Assembly (NCBI GenBank): GCA_947169455.1
Contig: CAMVPV010000011.1
Coordinates: forward strand, 1-11,038
Length of the DNA stretch: 11,038 nucleotides
From: an uncultured Clostridia bacterium
GTDB lineage: Bacteria > Bacillota_A > Clostridia > Oscillospirales > Ruminococcaceae
Reading direction: 5' to 3'
Both the position numbers and the translations under genes were made by a program. Below are positions 1 to 7,751 of this stretch, in pieces (positions within the stretch are counted from its first letter, which is position 1; each line of letters opens with the position of its first letter). The notes beneath the pieces were generated by a model, which saw only the letters and a program-made list of their open reading frames with translations, had not been told where the DNA came from and did not search any database.

Positions 1-145
1 CGCCCGCTTTTATGTTGGTGAGGTAAAGCTCGCGGACAAACTCGTCATCAAAGAAAAAGTCATTTACAAGACCGCCGTCTCTCAGTGTCGCATCGACGAC
101 CTTTATGCTGTCCCTGTATGTCATCAGATTGGTTATTTCCTTCAT
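1..145 (-). CDS. Aldolase-type DRE-TIM metallolyase (HMGL-like), N-terminal part, runs off the window
   Basis: Only the first 48 codons are visible. The reverse-strand protein starts MKEITNLMTYRDSIKVVDAT and reaches the motif DATLRDGG at about residues 18-25. That motif is the signature of the first strand of the HMGL-like / DRE-TIM metallolyase fold, in which the Asp binds a divalent metal and the Arg assists catalysis. Relatives include 4-hydroxy-2-oxovalerate aldolase, HMG-CoA lyase and isopropylmalate or homocitrate synthases. The fragment does not show which reaction it performs; 'aldolase catalytic domain protein' is the safest name. The start at 145 is chosen because an AAAGGA motif lies about nine bases upstream. 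An in-frame ATG at 154 overlaps that motif and is less likely. A well-formed promoter stands just upstream (187-215), so this is probably the first gene of its transcript and is divergent from the receptor gene at 359. Confidence 0.75.
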   Translation of the reverse strand, partial: MKEITNLMTYRDSIKVVDATLRDGGLVNDFFFDDEFVRELYLTNIKAG

Positions 146-186
146 AATAAGCATCCTTTCGATTTGCAGAATACACGAATATATTA

Positions 187-215
187 ATTATATCATGCCC
201 TGTGTGATTAGTCAA
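187..215 (-). promoter_or_regulatory. Sigma-A promoter for the aldolase-like gene
   Basis: On the minus strand there is TTGACT at 215-210, a 17-base spacer, and a perfect TATAAT at 192-187. Transcription would start near 180 and give a leader of about 35 bases. The -35 box lies inside the inverted repeat at 195-230. Confidence 0.8.
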
Positions 216-230
216 TCATATCACGGGCAT
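195..230. promoter_or_regulatory. Inverted repeat over the aldolase promoter: possible operator, or plus-strand terminator-like hairpin
   Basis: ATGCCC (195-200) and GTGAT (204-208) pair with ATCAC (220-224) and GGGCAT (225-230), leaving a three-base bulge (201-203). A nested palindrome TGATT-AGTC-AATCA (205-218) is centred on the minus-strand -35 box. The right arm is followed on the plus strand by a run of T (about 231-236), which looks like a terminator. No plus-strand gene precedes it in the window, so an operator for a repressor of the aldolase gene fits the position better. Both readings are inference. Confidence 0.45.
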
Positions 231-254
231 TTTTTTGCAAATATCCAAATTTGA

Positions 255-283
255 TTGACATTAATGAGGAAATATGATAGAAT
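255..283 (+). promoter_or_regulatory. Sigma-A promoter for the receptor/MATE operon
   Basis: A perfect TTGACA at 255-260, a 17-base spacer and TAGAAT at 278-283. Transcription would start near 290, giving a leader of about 70 bases before the ATG at 359. A second TATAAT at 300-305 has no good -35 box and is a weaker alternative. I see no c-di-GMP riboswitch in the leader. Confidence 0.75.
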
Positions 284-345
284 GTATTTTGAGGTATTGT
301 ATAATTTCATCAAAATCAGGTTTTTACATATACTGACTTTTTGGC

Positions 346-352
346 AAAGGAG
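346..352 (+). promoter_or_regulatory. Ribosome binding site that fixes the receptor start
   Basis: AAAGGAG lies six bases before the ATG at 359. The reading frame can be extended to a TTG at 341, but then this motif would be inside the coding sequence and no Shine-Dalgarno would precede the TTG. The ATG also puts the hydrophobic signal segment at the expected distance from the N-terminus. Confidence 0.85.
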
Positions 353-358
353 CAGTCT

Positions 359-3300
359 ATGAACAGAATGATAAGGTCAACACCCGTATCAAGAACACTG
401 ATATGCATAGTTTTATGCATATATGCAATATTACTGCTCCTTCCGCTGACTGTATCAGCGGACACCCCTGTCAACGGCGGCACCGTTGTCACGGGGCAGG
501 TCAAGGGCGCCGGCTATACCTCCAGGCTCTACGACGCCGACAGCGGGCTCCCCACATCTGAAGCGAACACCGTGTATTCCTCATCCGACGGGTTTATATG
601 GATAGGCGGCTACAGCGGACTTATCCGCTACGACGGCTCATACTTCGAGCGTCAGGACTCCACTGACGGCATCACCAGCGTGAACGATATTTTCGAGGAC
701 AGCAAGGGACGACTGTGGATAGGCACCAACGACAACGGAGTGATATGCATAAGCAAGGGCGAAAGTCTCCACTATTCCTATGATGAGGGTCTCGCCTCCT
801 CCTCGATAGACAGCATCGCCGAGGACAAGTACGGGAACATATTCATCGGTACGAGACTTGGCGTGTATTATTTTGATGAGAATATGAGCATACGGCTGGT
901 GAACGATTCACAGCTGAAAAACGCCTACATAAGAAAGCTCATTGCCGATGTGAACGGCAATATCTGCGGCATAACCCAGTCCGGCGCCGTGTTCCGCATA
1001 AAGGATATGCGCATGACCGAGTATTACAACGGGAGCGACATCGGCACCGACCAGATAACCGCTATCCTCCCCTCACCCAATAAAGCGGACGAGGTGTGGC
1101 TCGGAACGAATTCGGGCATGGTATGCCGCGGAAGCTTTGCGGATAATTTTTCGGATATCGAAAAGATCCTTATTTACAGCGATACCGTCATAACGGAGGA
1201 AGACCCCCGTACAGGCGATATAAAAGAAAAGACTGTCACCGTGATCTCATCCGAGCCGGTAAACTATATATCCTTCTCGGCAGGCAGGATATGGGCGCTG
1301 ACCAACAGCAGCATATTCTATACCGATGCATTCGGTATATTCCGCAGGGTGCAGGATATACCGCTGAACGGCGGTCTGGAGAATATGACCGAAGACTGGG
1401 AGGGAAACCTCTGGTTCGCTTCAAGGCGGCAGGGCGTGATGAAGATCACCCCCAACAAGTTCCTTGACCTGACCGACACCGCAAGGCTCGACACAAGGAT
1501 AGTGAATTCCACCTGCATACACAACGGGCTGCTGTATATCGGCACAGATACCGGACTCCAGATAACCGATGCGGATTATCATGCGATAACAAATGATCTT
1601 ATCGACTACGTGGGCAATTCACGCATAAGATGCATCGCGGAGGACAACGACGGCAACCTGTGGATATCCACCTACACCAACGACCTCGGTCTGCTCTGCC
1701 TTTCAAAGGACGGTCAGCTGACCGACTTTACCGAGGCAAACGGATTCATCAGCAACAAGGTGCGCTGTACGGCTACCGCACCCGACGGCGCTGTTCTCGC
1801 CGCAACGAACTCCGGTCTTGCCGTTATAAGGAACGGCAGCGTCCAGCGCTTCATCAATGAGGAAAAGGGATTGAACAATCCCGTGATACTGACCATTGAA
1901 ACGACCGATGACGGCAAGTATTACCTCGGCACCGACGGCGACGGCATATACGTGGTAGATGGGAACAACATAACTCACCTTTTCCATGAAGATGGTCTTA
2001 CGAGCGATGTTGTGATGCGCATAAAAAAAGATCCGAAAAAGAACGTGCTGTGGATAGTCACATCCAACTCAATAGAATACATGAAGGACGGCGTGATAAC
2101 TCCTGTCCGGAATTTCCCATATACCAACAATTACGATATATATTTCGACAGCAGCGAAAATGCATGGATACTTTCCTCCAACGGCATATACGTGGTAAAT
2201 GCCGATGATATGATATCCAAGGAGCAATTCAATTATGTCTTTTATAACTGCTCGAGCGGTCTGCCCAGCGTGCCTACCGGAAATTCGTTCAGCTGCACTG
2301 ACGATAAGGGCAATCTGTACATCTGCGGAAGAAGCGGAGTAAGCTGTGTAAATATCGACAACTATTTCGTGCAGTCGCAGGATATAAAGTTCAGCGTACC
2401 CTTCATCGACGACGGAAAAAACCGTTACTATCCCGATGAGAACGGCACCTTCACTCTCCCGCCCACCGCAATGAACATAACAGTTTACTGCTATGCGCTC
2501 ACCTTCATGATGCACGACCCGCAGATACAGTACTTCCTGAAGGGCGCCGACCACGAACCCATAACCGTTGATAAATCGGATATGGCGCCCGTGCGATACA
2601 CCAATCTCGGCGGCGGAAAATACGAATTTGAGCTTTCCTTGCTCGACAACTCATCACACACCGTAAGACAGACAGTCACCTTCCGCATAAACAAACAGCG
2701 CGCATTCTATGAACAGTGGTGGTTCTTCGTACTTTGCGCGGCGGCAGCCGTATTCATAATGACTCTGCTCGCAAGGCTTTACCTGCGCCGCAAAACTGCC
2801 GTTTTCCGCATTAAGGAAGAAGAACAGAAAAAGCTCAAGAGACTGTTCAAGCAGACTGCGACCGCTCTTGTAAATGCGATAGATGCAAAGGACAAATATA
2901 CACACGGTCATTCCGCGCGCGTGGCGGATTATTCAAAGAGGATAGCAAAGCTGTACGGAAAGGACGAACAGGAATGCGACGAGATATACTACGCCGCACT
3001 GCTGCATGATGTCGGAAAGATAGGCATACCGAACAAGATAATCAACAAGGACGGCAGGCTCACCGACGAGGAATATGCAGCCATAAAGCAGCATCCTCTC
3101 ATGGGCGCACAGATACTCTTCAGCATAAGCGAATACCCCTACCTCAGCATAGGCGCAAAATATCACCACGAACGCTACGACGGCCGCGGATATCCCGACG
3201 GGCTCAAGGGTGACGATATCCCCGAGCTTGCAAGGATAGTATCCGTGGCGGACGCCTACGACGCGATGACCTCAAAACGAAGCTACCGCGACCCTATACC

Positions 3301-4465
3301 GCAGCAGAAGGTGCGTGAGGAATTCGTAAAGGGCTCCGGCACACAGTTCGATCCGAAATTTGCAAAGATAATGCTTCACCTGATAGATCTCGACACCGAG
3401 TATGATATGAAGGAACGCGAGGATATCAAGGAACTCGCAGGCACCAACGAGCTCATCGTCGGCAAGTACAGGAGCGCTGTCTCGGAGGGTATCGCGGTCA
3501 CCTCATGCATGACCACGATCTACATGAAGATATTCCCCGATAAATCCGGGAACGAACCTGTGCCCTCGCTGATATTGTTCGATGCGCTCGACGGGCGTGT
3601 GCATTTCAACGAAAAGGACGTCAAGGAGCTGGTCTATTTTGAATACGGCGAGCTCTGGCTCGACGGACATACCGTGACCAGCGGCGCAAGGAAAATGCAG
3701 AGCTCTGTCGTCGGCAGGGGGGATGACGCGCTCAGGAGCAGCGATGAATACAAGCTCGAAGCCGTGAAGATAAGCGACCATGTACTCGTAAGGATATTCT
3801 CAAAGGACTCTACCATCGAGATAATAACCGCACTGCCCGACAGCGTCAGATTTGCATATCTGGGGCTCACCGGCGAACACTGCCGCATAAGCGATGTAAG
3901 GATAGATAAAGCCGAAAACGAAACTGCGCCGGACTATATCCCGAGGATAGCGGAAGAGATCACCTTTATCGGCGATCCTGCGGGAGATATACCGAATATA
4001 CAGGTGAACGGCTACCGCACCGACCATACCGCCGGCATTCCCATAAAGGACGGCATGAAGCTCTCCTTCCACACGATGAGCCTGCCCACCGCAAGGCTGG
4101 TTTGGCACTGCACCTACATCGACATCTTCTCCTCTGCGGACGGCAAGGTGAACGGCGAGAATTACACCGACTTCATGTTCATGCGGCTGGACGGAGAATG
4201 CTGGGAGTGCGACGACGGCTGCGATACCACATTGTCCGTACAGAAGAGCAGTGATTTCGACGGCTGGGAGACATGGAAGAAATTCAACAAGGAAGGCTTT
4301 GACTGCACCGTTACCTTCGGAAGGAAGGGCAATACCGTCACTATGACCACTGAAAACGGCGGCATATCCGTTAAGATAACCGCTAAAATAACCGCCGGAG
4401 CCGATGATCTGTACGCGGCGCTGACCGGCGATCAGTGCGCAGTGACAAATATACACATCACATGA
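359..4465 (+). CDS. Membrane receptor: two beta-propellers, Y_Y_Y domain, transmembrane helix, HD-GYP c-di-GMP phosphodiesterase, duplicated C-terminal module
   Basis: 1368 residues. A signal segment (about 12-34, likely cleavage VSA/DT) is followed by about 14 repeats of the two-component regulator propeller type from G63 to about 670, with WIG, IGT and LWI blade signatures; this suggests two seven-bladed propellers. A Y_Y_Y-like domain (about 677-780) comes next, then a transmembrane helix (about 787-809) and a charged linker. The cytoplasmic HD-GYP domain (about 835-1009) has H849-G-H851, H883-D884, H936-H937-E938 and G944-Y945-P946, so it should be an active c-di-GMP hydrolase. Residues about 1030-1368 form two related modules ending F1165-x-x-L...LTG-E-H-C and LTG-D-Q-C near 1355, possibly beta-sandwiches. 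The outer half matches hybrid two-component sensors of glycans, but a phosphodiesterase replaces the histidine kinase. The ligand is unknown. It is first in an apparent operon with the next two genes. Confidence 0.9.
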   Translation: MNRMIRSTPVSRTLICIVLCIYAILLLLPLTVSADTPVNGGTVVTGQVKGAGYTSRLYDADSGLPTSEANTVYSSSDGFIWIGGYSGLIRYDGSYFERQDSTDGITSVNDIFEDSKGRLWIGTNDNGVICISKGESLHYSYDEGLASSSIDSIAEDKYGNIFIGTRLGVYYFDENMSIRLVNDSQLKNAYIRKLIADVNGNICGITQSGAVFRIKDMRMTEYYNGSDIGTDQITAILPSPNKADEVWLGTNSGMVCRGSFADNFSDIEKILIYSDTVITEEDPRTGDIKEKTVTVISSEPVNYISFSAGRIWALTNSSIFYTDAFGIFRRVQDIPLNGGLENMTEDWEGNLWFASRRQGVMKITPNKFLDLTDTARLDTRIVNSTCIHNGLLYIGTDTGLQITDADYHAITNDLIDYVGNSRIRCIAEDNDGNLWISTYTNDLGLLCLSKDGQLTDFTEANGFISNKVRCTATAPDGAVLAATNSGLAVIRNGSVQRFINEEKGLNNPVILTIETTDDGKYYLGTDGDGIYVVDGNNITHLFHEDGLTSDVVMRIKKDPKKNVLWIVTSNSIEYMKDGVITPVRNFPYTNNYDIYFDSSENAWILSSNGIYVVNADDMISKEQFNYVFYNCSSGLPSVPTGNSFSCTDDKGNLYICGRSGVSCVNIDNYFVQSQDIKFSVPFIDDGKNRYYPDENGTFTLPPTAMNITVYCYALTFMMHDPQIQYFLKGADHEPITVDKSDMAPVRYTNLGGGKYEFELSLLDNSSHTVRQTVTFRINKQRAFYEQWWFFVLCAAAAVFIMTLLARLYLRRKTAVFRIKEEEQKKLKRLFKQTATALVNAIDAKDKYTHGHSARVADYSKRIAKLYGKDEQECDEIYYAALLHDVGKIGIPNKIINKDGRLTDEEYAAIKQHPLMGAQILFSISEYPYLSIGAKYHHERYDGRGYPDGLKGDDIPELARIVSVADAYDAMTSKRSYRDPIPQQKVREEFVKGSGTQFDPKFAKIMLHLIDLDTEYDMKEREDIKELAGTNELIVGKYRSAVSEGIAVTSCMTTIYMKIFPDKSGNEPVPSLILFDALDGRVHFNEKDVKELVYFEYGELWLDGHTVTSGARKMQSSVVGRGDDALRSSDEYKLEAVKISDHVLVRIFSKDSTIEIITALPDSVRFAYLGLTGEHCRISDVRIDKAENETAPDYIPRIAEEITFIGDPAGDIPNIQVNGYRTDHTAGIPIKDGMKLSFHTMSLPTARLVWHCTYIDIFSSADGKVNGENYTDFMFMRLDGECWECDDGCDTTLSVQKSSDFDGWETWKKFNKEGFDCTVTFGRKGNTVTMTTENGGISVKITAKITAGADDLYAALTGDQCAVTNIHIT

Positions 4466-4473
4466 ATGATCTC

Positions 4474-4508
4474 GCCGCGGCTGAAATGACATAGATTTCA
4501 ACTGCGGC
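4474..4508 (+). other. Intergenic RNA hairpin between the receptor and the small membrane protein
   Basis: A 14-base arm (4474-4487, GCCGC...GAAAT) pairs with 4495-4508 (ATTTC...GCGGC) with one mismatch and one G-U wobble, around a seven-base loop. It is followed by GATGTTTTC rather than a clean T run, so it may be a weak terminator or attenuator, or a stabilising hairpin that lowers expression of the two downstream genes relative to the receptor. Confidence 0.5.
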
Positions 4509-4530
4509 GGATGTTTTCAGGAGACCGCTG

Positions 4531-4920
4531 ATGAAACGAATTACCATCCTGCTGCTGATATCCTGCATTGCAGCCTACGCAGCAGCTGCTGTATATATGA
4601 TATTCTTTTCCGGAAAGGCGGAGTCTGCCGGAGCGGTGCTCGTGATACTCGCAATGATGCTGCCGGCGCTGCCGGTGACAGCCGCCGCTGAAACGGTATG
4701 TCTTGTATCGAAAAATACTGCTTTCATAAAGGCAGCCGAAAAGACAGCTTTTCTTGCAGACTGCGCGGGAACGGTCATAATGGGCGGCTTCTGGCTGCTC
4801 ATGGTGCTGCACGGCGGAGATCATATAATGACATACGCCGCCGCAGTGACCGGCATAAACATAACAGTTACGCTTTTATTCGGAATAAAGATAAGATACG
4901 GTGATAAAAATGCAGACTAA
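4531..4920 (+). CDS. Small four-helix membrane protein, unknown function
   Basis: 129 residues, not a family I recognise. Four hydrophobic segments are visible at about 4-26, 33-56, 73-94 and 100-120, with Lys-rich short loops (K61, K67, K71) and a charged C-terminus (RYGDKNAD). The N-terminus is MKR followed by a leucine/isoleucine run. The start is supported by AGGAG at 4519-4523, seven bases upstream of the ATG. Its 3' end overlaps the start of the MATE gene by 11 bases, which suggests translational coupling, so it may be a partner or accessory of the transporter. It has no visible catalytic motif. It could also be a lineage-specific integral membrane protein unrelated to transport. Confidence 0.75.
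   Translation: MKRITILLLISCIAAYAAAAVYMIFFSGKAESAGAVLVILAMMLPALPVTAAAETVCLVSKNTAFIKAAEKTAFLADCAGTVIMGGFWLLMVLHGGDHIMTYAAAVTGINITVTLLFGIKIRYGDKNAD
4900..4904 (+). promoter_or_regulatory. Ribosome binding site for the MATE gene inside the preceding gene
   Basis: GGTGA, the 3' half of the consensus Shine-Dalgarno, lies five bases before ATG 4910. It supports that ATG over the in-frame GTG at 4901, which overlaps this motif. Confidence 0.5.
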
Positions 4921-6239
4921 AACCATGACGGAGGGAACTCCGTGGAAACACATACTCAGATTCTCACTCCCCGTGCTTGCAGGCTCATTGCTGCAGCAGC
5001 TTTACAATACGGTCGATACGATAATCGTCGGGAAATATTCCGGACAGGATTCTCTCTCGGCAGTGGGCACCACGGCAAGCCTTGCGTTCATGTTCCTTGC
5101 AGTGGCAATAGGCTTTTCAGCAGGCAACGGTGTTGTCGTCGCACAGCAGTACGGCGCACAGAACAACGAAAAGGTGCGTGAGAACGCATCCGTCGGCATA
5201 CTGTTCCTTATGATGCTCGGTGCAGTCTCTGCAGTTATCGGCATCACGATATCACGTCCGGTCTTTACCCATATCCTCAATGTGGATAAAAGCATACTCG
5301 AACTTACGCTGACCTATTTCCGCTGGTATTCACTGGGACTGATATTCCAGTTCGGATACAACATATTTTCGGCGATACTGAGGGCTGTCGGGGACAGCGC
5401 CGCGACGCTGTATTTCCTGCTGATATCCTCGGTGATGAATATCGGGCTCGACCTGCTTTTCGTGGCAGTGCTGAAACAGGGCGTTGCGGGAGCGGCTATC
5501 GCCACAGATATCTCACAGGCGGCATCTTTCGCGGCGGCATATATCTATATGTCGAAAAAATATCCCGTGTTCCGCTTCAGGCTCAGTGATTACAGATGGA
5601 ACGGCGAGCTTGTGAGCTCGACCGTCAAGGTGGGATTTCCGATATCGCTCCAGCTCGTGATAGTATCCTTCGGATTTACTTTCATCCAGAGAGCGGTGAA
5701 CGACTTCGGAAAGAATATGACCGCTTCATTCACAGTGGGACAGAGGATCGAAATGTACCTCAATCTCCCCTGCAATGCTTTCCAGACCACACTTGCCACA
5801 TACACGGGACAGAACATAGGCGCGGACAAGCCCGACCGCGTGAAGAGCGGCGTACGGCAGACGCTTGTCATCTCCGTGCTTATCTGCGGTGATATGGCTT
5901 ACCGCCGATAAGATAATCACACTGTTCAGCCTCAGCGACGAGGCGGCAAGGCTGTGCTTCGCACATCTGCGCGCAGTCTCGCTGATAAATATCGTGCTCT
6001 CGATGTACATACCGCTTTTCGGTGTGTTCCAGGGCTCGAACCACAGCGCACTGCCGATGATAGTCGCGACCTGTGCTCTCACAACAAGGGTCATAGTGAC
6101 ATACATTTTCAGATACAGCGCACTGTTCGGGCAGACTATCATCTGGTGGAACGGCATCTTCGGCTTCGGTATGGGATTTATCATCACATGGACATACTAC
6201 CTGAGCGGAAAATGGCAGAGAAACTCAAGCCTTTCATAA
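4910..6239 (+). pseudogene. MATE-family efflux transporter, interrupted by a single-base frameshift
   Basis: The first frame (4910-5911) encodes 333 residues with a typical MATE N-terminus: PWKHILRFSLPVLAGSLLQQ, then LYNTVDTIIVGKYSG and later VAQQYGAQN. It then derails into GDMAYRR and a stop. The +1 frame continues the family from about 5886 (AVIWLTADKIITLFSLSDEA) to a TAA at 6237-6239, including GVFQGSNHS and a last helix before SGKWQRN. Removing one base around 5882-5889 joins the halves into about 442 residues, the usual MATE length with about 12 helices. Such proteins export cationic drugs or metabolites using Na+ or H+ gradients. The overlap with the small membrane protein and the terminator downstream mark it as the last gene of the operon. 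I see no slippery heptamer or stop context supporting programmed frameshifting, so this is either a recent inactivating mutation or a sequencing or assembly error. Confidence 0.8.
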
Positions 6240-6245
6240 AAAAAA

Positions 6246-6277
6246 GCTGTACGGTAAGGCTCGCCGCACAGCGTTTT
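6246..6277 (+). terminator. Rho-independent terminator of the receptor/MATE operon
   Basis: GCTGTACGG (6246-6254) pairs with CCGCACAGC (6264-6272) with one mismatch, followed by GTTTT and preceded by a run of A. It begins seven bases after the MATE stop codon. Confidence 0.75.
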
Positions 6278-6331
6278 GATCGGCTGTTCTGATCTTGAGA
6301 TATGATCGCAGCTCATGCATCCGTCGTGAAT

Positions 6332-6435
6332 TATTACTTAGGCAATTAAAATGTTTGAATTTCCGATAATACAGTTTGCAGAGATACGATTGTCGGTTAT
6401 AGCTATACTCAAATTATATAATTGCCGAAGTAATA
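6332..6435. repeat. MITE-like element, copy 1 (17-bp terminal inverted repeats)
   Basis: 104 bp. The left arm TATTACTTAGGCAATTA (6332-6348) is the inverse of the right arm TAATTGCCGAAGTAATA (6419-6435) except for one base at 6340. The right arm is identical to that of copy 2 at 8391-8495. The interior is AT-rich and carries no gene. The interiors of the two copies show only patchy similarity, for example a shared AGCTATA. The outermost TA could be a duplicated TA target, as for IS630/mariner-type elements, but no larger target duplication is clear. It lies between the operon terminator and the EAL promoter, and together these account for the gene-free stretch 6240-6557; I see nothing else between 6278 and 6331. 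Confidence 0.6.
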
Positions 6436-6457
6436 ATATATTTTTCTGTTTGATGTA

Positions 6458-6486
6458 TTGAAAAATTCTCAAATTTGTGGTATTAT
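6458..6486 (+). promoter_or_regulatory. Sigma-A promoter with extended -10 for the EAL gene
   Basis: TTGAAA at 6458-6463, a 17-base spacer and TATTAT at 6481-6486, preceded by TGG, which makes an extended -10. The start of transcription would be near 6493, giving a leader of about 65 bases. It stands 23 bases beyond the right arm of the MITE-like element. Confidence 0.75.
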
Positions 6487-6557
6487 AGGATATATCAGGT
6501 CAGCATTATATATCAGAAATCAATAATTATCTATCAGAAAGCGGGGCAAATTATAAA

Positions 6558-7745
6558 ATGAGTGAAATACTGGTCGATATTCGCAAAGCTATGGCAATGG
6601 GCGAAATAAAGGCTTTCTATCAGCCGCAGTACGATTCGATCACGAGCAGGCTGAAAAGCGCAGAGGCGCTCGCAAGATGGGTGCGCCCCGGCGATATCAT
6701 CGTTCCGCCGATGGCTTTTATCCCCGAGCTTGAACGCACAGGCGGCATCACCGAGCTCGACTGGCATATATGCGAACAGGTCTGCGCTCTGCTGAAAAAG
6801 CAGGAAACAGACGGCGGCAAGAGAGTTCCCATAGCTGTCAATTTTTCAAGGTTCCATGTAAGAGAGGATGATTTTGCCGAAAAGCTTTCCGCGCTTTCCG
6901 ACAGGTACGGCATCTCACATGAGCTGCTCGAGGTAGAGATAACCGAGTCCTCTATGGTGAATGAATCGGACAGGCTGCTGAAATGGATCAGTTCGGTAAG
7001 GGATGCGGGTTTCAGCGTCGCTATCGACGACTTCGGAAGCGGTCTTTCCTCACTCAGCTTTGCCAAGGATATGCCCGCCGATATACTGAAGATCGACCGT
7101 TCGCTCCTCAGCGGGAACTGCGAGAACGAAAAGGAACGCATTGTACTTGAATGTATCTTCTACTTTGCGAACAGGCTCGGCATAACGACCGTCGCAGAAG
7201 GCGTGGAAACACGGGAACAGCTTGAATTCCTGCGCACCTGCGACTGCAAGAAGATACAGGGGTATATCTTCGCAAAGCCCATGCCCGAGGATGATTACCT
7301 TGAACTGTGCAGGACACATACCAAGGTCGAAGAAACAGTGGACATATTACAGGCACAGGCGTCTGCAAGTGCGATGAATATGCTTCTCGGCGTTATTTTC
7401 AGAAGATATCCGCTTGTCATCTTTGCAAACCTCACACGGAACAGCTTCTACATGATGGCGTATGAGAATTTCACCTCTACGGGCTGTCCCTCGACAGGCG
7501 TATTCGATGAGCTTATAATTCACGGTGCGTCGTCGATGCACCCGGATGACCGTGACAGCTTTGCCGAAACATTCAACAGGGAAAATCTTCTCAAAGCATA
7601 TAATGAGGGTCAGAAGGAAGTGCGGCTCATCACCAGGCAGCTCGGCGATGACGGTATCTACCGCAGCGTTGAAACGGTGGATTATTTCGTGAAGAGCGAT
7701 TCCTCCGATGATGTGCTCACCATAACGCTCTGCGAGAACAGATAA
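6558..7745 (+). CDS. EAL-domain c-di-GMP phosphodiesterase with C-terminal PAS-like domain
   Basis: 395 residues, soluble, with no signal or membrane segment. The EAL domain (about 3-255) has every expected catalytic and metal residue: E36-A-L, N95 in NFS, E127 in EITES, D157-D158 in DDFGSG, K178 in LKIDR, E214 in EGVE and Q234 in QGY. It should therefore hydrolyse c-di-GMP to pGpG. The C-terminal part (about 275-395, with HPDDRDSF and later DDGIYRSVETV) resembles the PAS-fold domains found in Firmicutes GGDEF/EAL proteins and may sense a small ligand. No GGDEF domain is present; the protein starts directly at the EAL domain. The ATG follows a GC-rich GCGGGG element at a rather long spacing of about 11 bases. 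It is transcribed alone, from its own promoter to a terminator just past the stop. Together with the HD-GYP receptor it gives this locus two c-di-GMP-degrading activities. Confidence 0.93.
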   Translation: MSEILVDIRKAMAMGEIKAFYQPQYDSITSRLKSAEALARWVRPGDIIVPPMAFIPELERTGGITELDWHICEQVCALLKKQETDGGKRVPIAVNFSRFHVREDDFAEKLSALSDRYGISHELLEVEITESSMVNESDRLLKWISSVRDAGFSVAIDDFGSGLSSLSFAKDMPADILKIDRSLLSGNCENEKERIVLECIFYFANRLGITTVAEGVETREQLEFLRTCDCKKIQGYIFAKPMPEDDYLELCRTHTKVEETVDILQAQASASAMNMLLGVIFRRYPLVIFANLTRNSFYMMAYENFTSTGCPSTGVFDELIIHGASSMHPDDRDSFAETFNRENLLKAYNEGQKEVRLITRQLGDDGIYRSVETVDYFVKSDSSDDVLTITLCENR

Positions 7746-7751
7746 ATACTT

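Noticed and set aside
284..358. Possible c-di-GMP riboswitch in the leader of the HD-GYP gene
   Set aside because: The leader is only about 70 bases, AT-rich, and lacks the conserved stems and loops of either c-di-GMP riboswitch class.
2069..2554. A 161-codon minus-strand open frame
   Set aside because: It lies wholly inside the propeller region of the receptor gene and shows no independent coding signs.
3800..4501. A 233-codon open frame on the minus strand
   Set aside because: It is a shadow of the receptor gene; the composition is a byproduct of the codon bias on the other strand, with no recognisable domain.
5865..5911. Programmed ribosomal frameshift in the MATE gene
   Set aside because: No slippery run, internal Shine-Dalgarno or downstream structure is evident at the junction; MATE genes are not known for recoding. 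Mutation or sequence error is simpler.
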